Shown here: piece after piece, positions 62,403 to 64,000 of the stretch
Numbering within the stretch: the first letter of the stretch is position 1
How the letters are laid out: each line of letters opens with the position of its first letter
Assembly (NCBI RefSeq): GCF_003856495.1
Contig: NZ_CP034118.1
Coordinates: 1,530,001-1,594,000, forward strand
DNA length: 64,000 nucleotides
From: Staphylospora marina
GTDB lineage: Bacteria > Bacillota > Bacilli > Thermoactinomycetales > Thermoactinomycetaceae
Reading direction: 5' to 3'
Program-made: the position numbers and the translations under genes
Notes under the pieces: generated by a model
The model's input: only the letters and a program-made list of their open reading frames with translations
Told to the model about the DNA's origin: nothing
The model's database searches: none

Positions 62403-63494
62403 TCACCCGATCAGGTCTGTCAACGTTTTTGACTTGAAAGAGACCTGATCCCTCGGGGGAAGAGAACGCAAAAACCGGACGGCTTCCCCGAGCGTGGAAA
62501 CGGGCACGACCCGGATCCCGCCTCCCAGTTTGCCGGCGGCCCGTTTGGCCTCCCGCTCATTCGAGTCACCGGGCTTGATGTCCTTGGGGCACAGGAAAAT
62601 GTCCGCCCCTTCGTCGGCGGCCGCGGCCAGTTTGTGCCGGATCCCTCCGATCTGCCCCACTTTGCCGTCATCGCTGATGGTGCCGGTTCCGGCAATCCGG
62701 TATCCCCGGGTGAGATCTTCCGGGAGCAAACGGTCCAAGATTTCCAATGAAAACATCAGCCCTGCGGAAGGGCCTCCGATGTTTCCGGCATGAATCGCCG
62801 TCTCGGGATCGGTGTGCACGCGAACCCTTTCCATGGGAATGATGCCGAGTCCGGCCCTCCGCCCGTTCCCGTCCGATGCGGGGATGGCCACCAACCGGAC
62901 CTCCGTTTCCACCGTCCGTCCGCCGCGATTCAGCTCCAGCTTGACCGTGTCACCGGGACGATGCGCGGAAAAAAGCCGAACCAGTTCATCCGACGAATGA
63001 ACGAAAGACCCCTCCGCCCGCCTGATCCGGTCCCCCACTTCAATTCCGGAAGCGTGGTTTTTCAGAAGCCCCAACACTTCCACTCCTTCATGCCGGACCG
63101 AGACGGGTTTCTCCGCCGCATGGAAAGCGGCTGCGATCGCGTGATTTTGAGACTCCCTCATGTTTTCCCTTTGGCGGCGCTCATATTCTTCTTCCGATTC
63201 GTCACCGGCGAGCATCTGCTCCTTGGGCACCAGTTCGATCCGGTCCGTCAGGCGGCTCACCCACAGATCCAGCAGGCGTGCCTCCCGAACCGAAATGGTG
63301 GTAAGCAGAAAATCCCCCTTCTCTTTCGGTTGGATGTCTCCCACCCGAACCAGCGGGCTGACGTCGGCGGCCGATCCGGGGCCGATGACGAACGAATCGA
63401 CGGGAATCAGGATCAACAGCGCCCAAATGGTCAAAATCACTCCGAGCAGCGCGAATATCTTGTTCCGTTTATTCCGCCAGTGGGATCTCATCAT
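62403..63494 (-). CDS. ylbL: SepM/YlbL-type membrane PDZ and Lon-like protease
   Basis: A 363-residue protein: one N-terminal membrane span, a PDZ domain (VEVLGLLKNHASGIEVGDRIRRAEG), and a C-terminal Lon-type serine-lysine protease domain (Ser in GNIGGPSAGLMFSLE, Lys in GGIRHKLAAAADEG). Related proteases process signalling peptides or contribute to DNA-damage-checkpoint recovery. It overlaps the patatin-like gene by 26 bases. Confidence 0.93.
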   Translation of the reverse strand: MMRSHWRNKRNKIFALLGVILTIWALLILIPVDSFVIGPGSAADVSPLVRVGDIQPKEKGDFLLTTISVREARLLDLWVSRLTDRIELVPKEQMLAGDESEEEYERRQRENMRESQNHAIAAAFHAAEKPVSVRHEGVEVLGLLKNHASGIEVGDRIRRAEGSFVHSSDELVRLFSAHRPGDTVKLELNRGGRTVETEVRLVAIPASDGNGRRAGLGIIPMERVRVHTDPETAIHAGNIGGPSAGLMFSLEILDRLLPEDLTRGYRIAGTGTISDDGKVGQIGGIRHKLAAAADEGADIFLCPKDIKPGDSNEREAKRAAGKLGGGIRVVPVSTLGEAVRFLRSLPPRDQVSFKSKTLTDLIG

Positions 63495-64000
63495 CCGTCT
63501 CTCCGTTCCGCCAGTTTTCGATGATGCGTTTCAACCGCCCGATCTGCGCTTGGGCCTCGACTTGGCCGCGGAGAATGCATTCCGCCGCCTTGGAAAACGA
63601 GCCGGGGCTGATTCCGGAGACGTCCGGCCGAAACACGAAATCCGCAACCGTCGCGCGAAGTCTGGCCCTTTCCCTTTCCATCACTTCAAGGCTGCGGAGA
63701 ATGACGTCAAGCATCGTTTCCACCCGTCTGTCATCGCCGGCGGGCATCACGTCCACGGCAATCACCAGATCCATGCCCATTTCACGCAACACATCCACCG
63801 GAACCCTCTGCGTGACGCCCCCGTCCACCAAGAGCCGGTCGCCGGCGTCCACCGGCTCAAACACTCCGGGAATGGAGATGCTGGCTCTCACCGCTTCGGC
63901 GGCGGGACCTTCGGTGAAGATGACGGGCTCTCCCCGCACCAGGTCGGTCGCCACCACCGCCACCGGCAACTCCAGGTCTTCCAGTCTTTTTCCGCGGGTA
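63469..64000 (-). CDS. Patatin-like phospholipase domain protein, C-terminal part
   Basis: The C-terminal 177 codons of a RssA/YlbK-type patatin protein; the N-terminus with the GxSxG serine lies outside the window. Visible are VAVVATDLVRGEPVIFTEG, AVRASISIPGVFEPV and the catalytic Asp in LLVDGGVTQRVPVDVL. Position before ylbL matches ylbK in Bacillus. Likely a lipid acyl hydrolase. Confidence 0.9.
   Translation of the reverse strand, partial: TRGKRLEDLELPVAVVATDLVRGEPVIFTEGPAAEAVRASISIPGVFEPVDAGDRLLVDGGVTQRVPVDVLREMGMDLVIAVDVMPAGDDRRVETMLDVILRSLEVMERERARLRATVADFVFRPDVSGISPGSFSKAAECILRGQVEAQAQIGRLKRIIENWRNGETDDEIPLAE

Noticed and set aside
1..64000. CRISPR arrays, tRNA or rRNA genes, complete insertion sequences
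   Set aside because: None was seen: no regularly spaced repeats other than the 45-bp coding repeat, no cloverleaf patterns noticed, and no transposase gene.

Overview
The window comes from a fairly GC-rich Gram-positive (Bacillota) chromosome. Three conserved Bacillus-type blocks lie on the minus strand: the fatty-acid/phospholipid operon rpmF-fapR-plsX-fabH-fabD-fabG-acpP-fabF-rnc, the smc-ftsY-ylxM-ffh secretion block, and the translation block rpsP-khpA-rimM-trmD-rplS-lepB-rbgA-rnhB-yraN leading towards comM. The codon bias, the FapR operator, the SAM-I riboswitch and the gene order fit a thermophilic bacillus-like lineage such as Thermoactinomycetaceae; the family name is an inference, not a reading.

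Layout. 1-8015 holds an AzlCD amino-acid exporter (azlD cut by the edge), a YhdH/YhfP-type reductase, a membrane metallophosphoesterase, proS, a cell-wall amidase, an ABM-domain monooxygenase and a lipoprotein. 8016-17711 is a visibly AT-rich accessory island with no transposase or integrase, flanked by two 205-bp direct copies of the 3' end of comM (one mismatch). 17712-24300 is host DNA again: intact comM, an AraC/GyrI regulator, a frameshifted VanZ gene, a coiled-coil membrane protein and an HTH regulator behind a perfect palindrome. 24028-31000 carries a SAM-I riboswitch driving a sugar-type ABC transporter, then cbiP-cbiA. 31329-37460 holds a glucuronyl C5-epimerase-like protein, HelD, a candidate small RNA and a large beta-helix protein. 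37577-64000 is mostly conserved housekeeping DNA, with six accessory genes (csaA, dinB, an MFS exporter, a winged-helix regulator, an RdgB-like gene and a small membrane protein) between rnc and smc, which are adjacent in Bacillus.

The most interesting part is the island. Its minus-strand operon encodes a radical-SAM protein ending in RCCLKC, as I recall for the ArsL family (3-amino-3-carboxypropyl transfer from SAM to arsenite, giving hydroxyarsinothricin). With it are an L-amino-acid-ligase-like ATP-grasp enzyme, a CobW/G3E GTPase, a thioredoxin-fold-like protein with two Cys-Cys pairs, an AhpD-like protein ending in SCCV, a PiT phosphate/arsenate transporter, an ArsC reductase and a divergent ArsR. 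A convergent plus-strand group encodes a cysteine-rich MarR regulator, an ArsP-type permease, a 49-residue peptide built from a CC-containing 15-residue repeat, and an ArsN1-type N-acetyltransferase. Together they read as a self-contained pathway: arsenate entry, reduction, As-C bond formation, possible peptide ligation, export, and self-protection. No arsM methyltransferase is visible. I infer a hydroxyarsinothricin-type, possibly peptide-linked, organoarsenical antibiotic.
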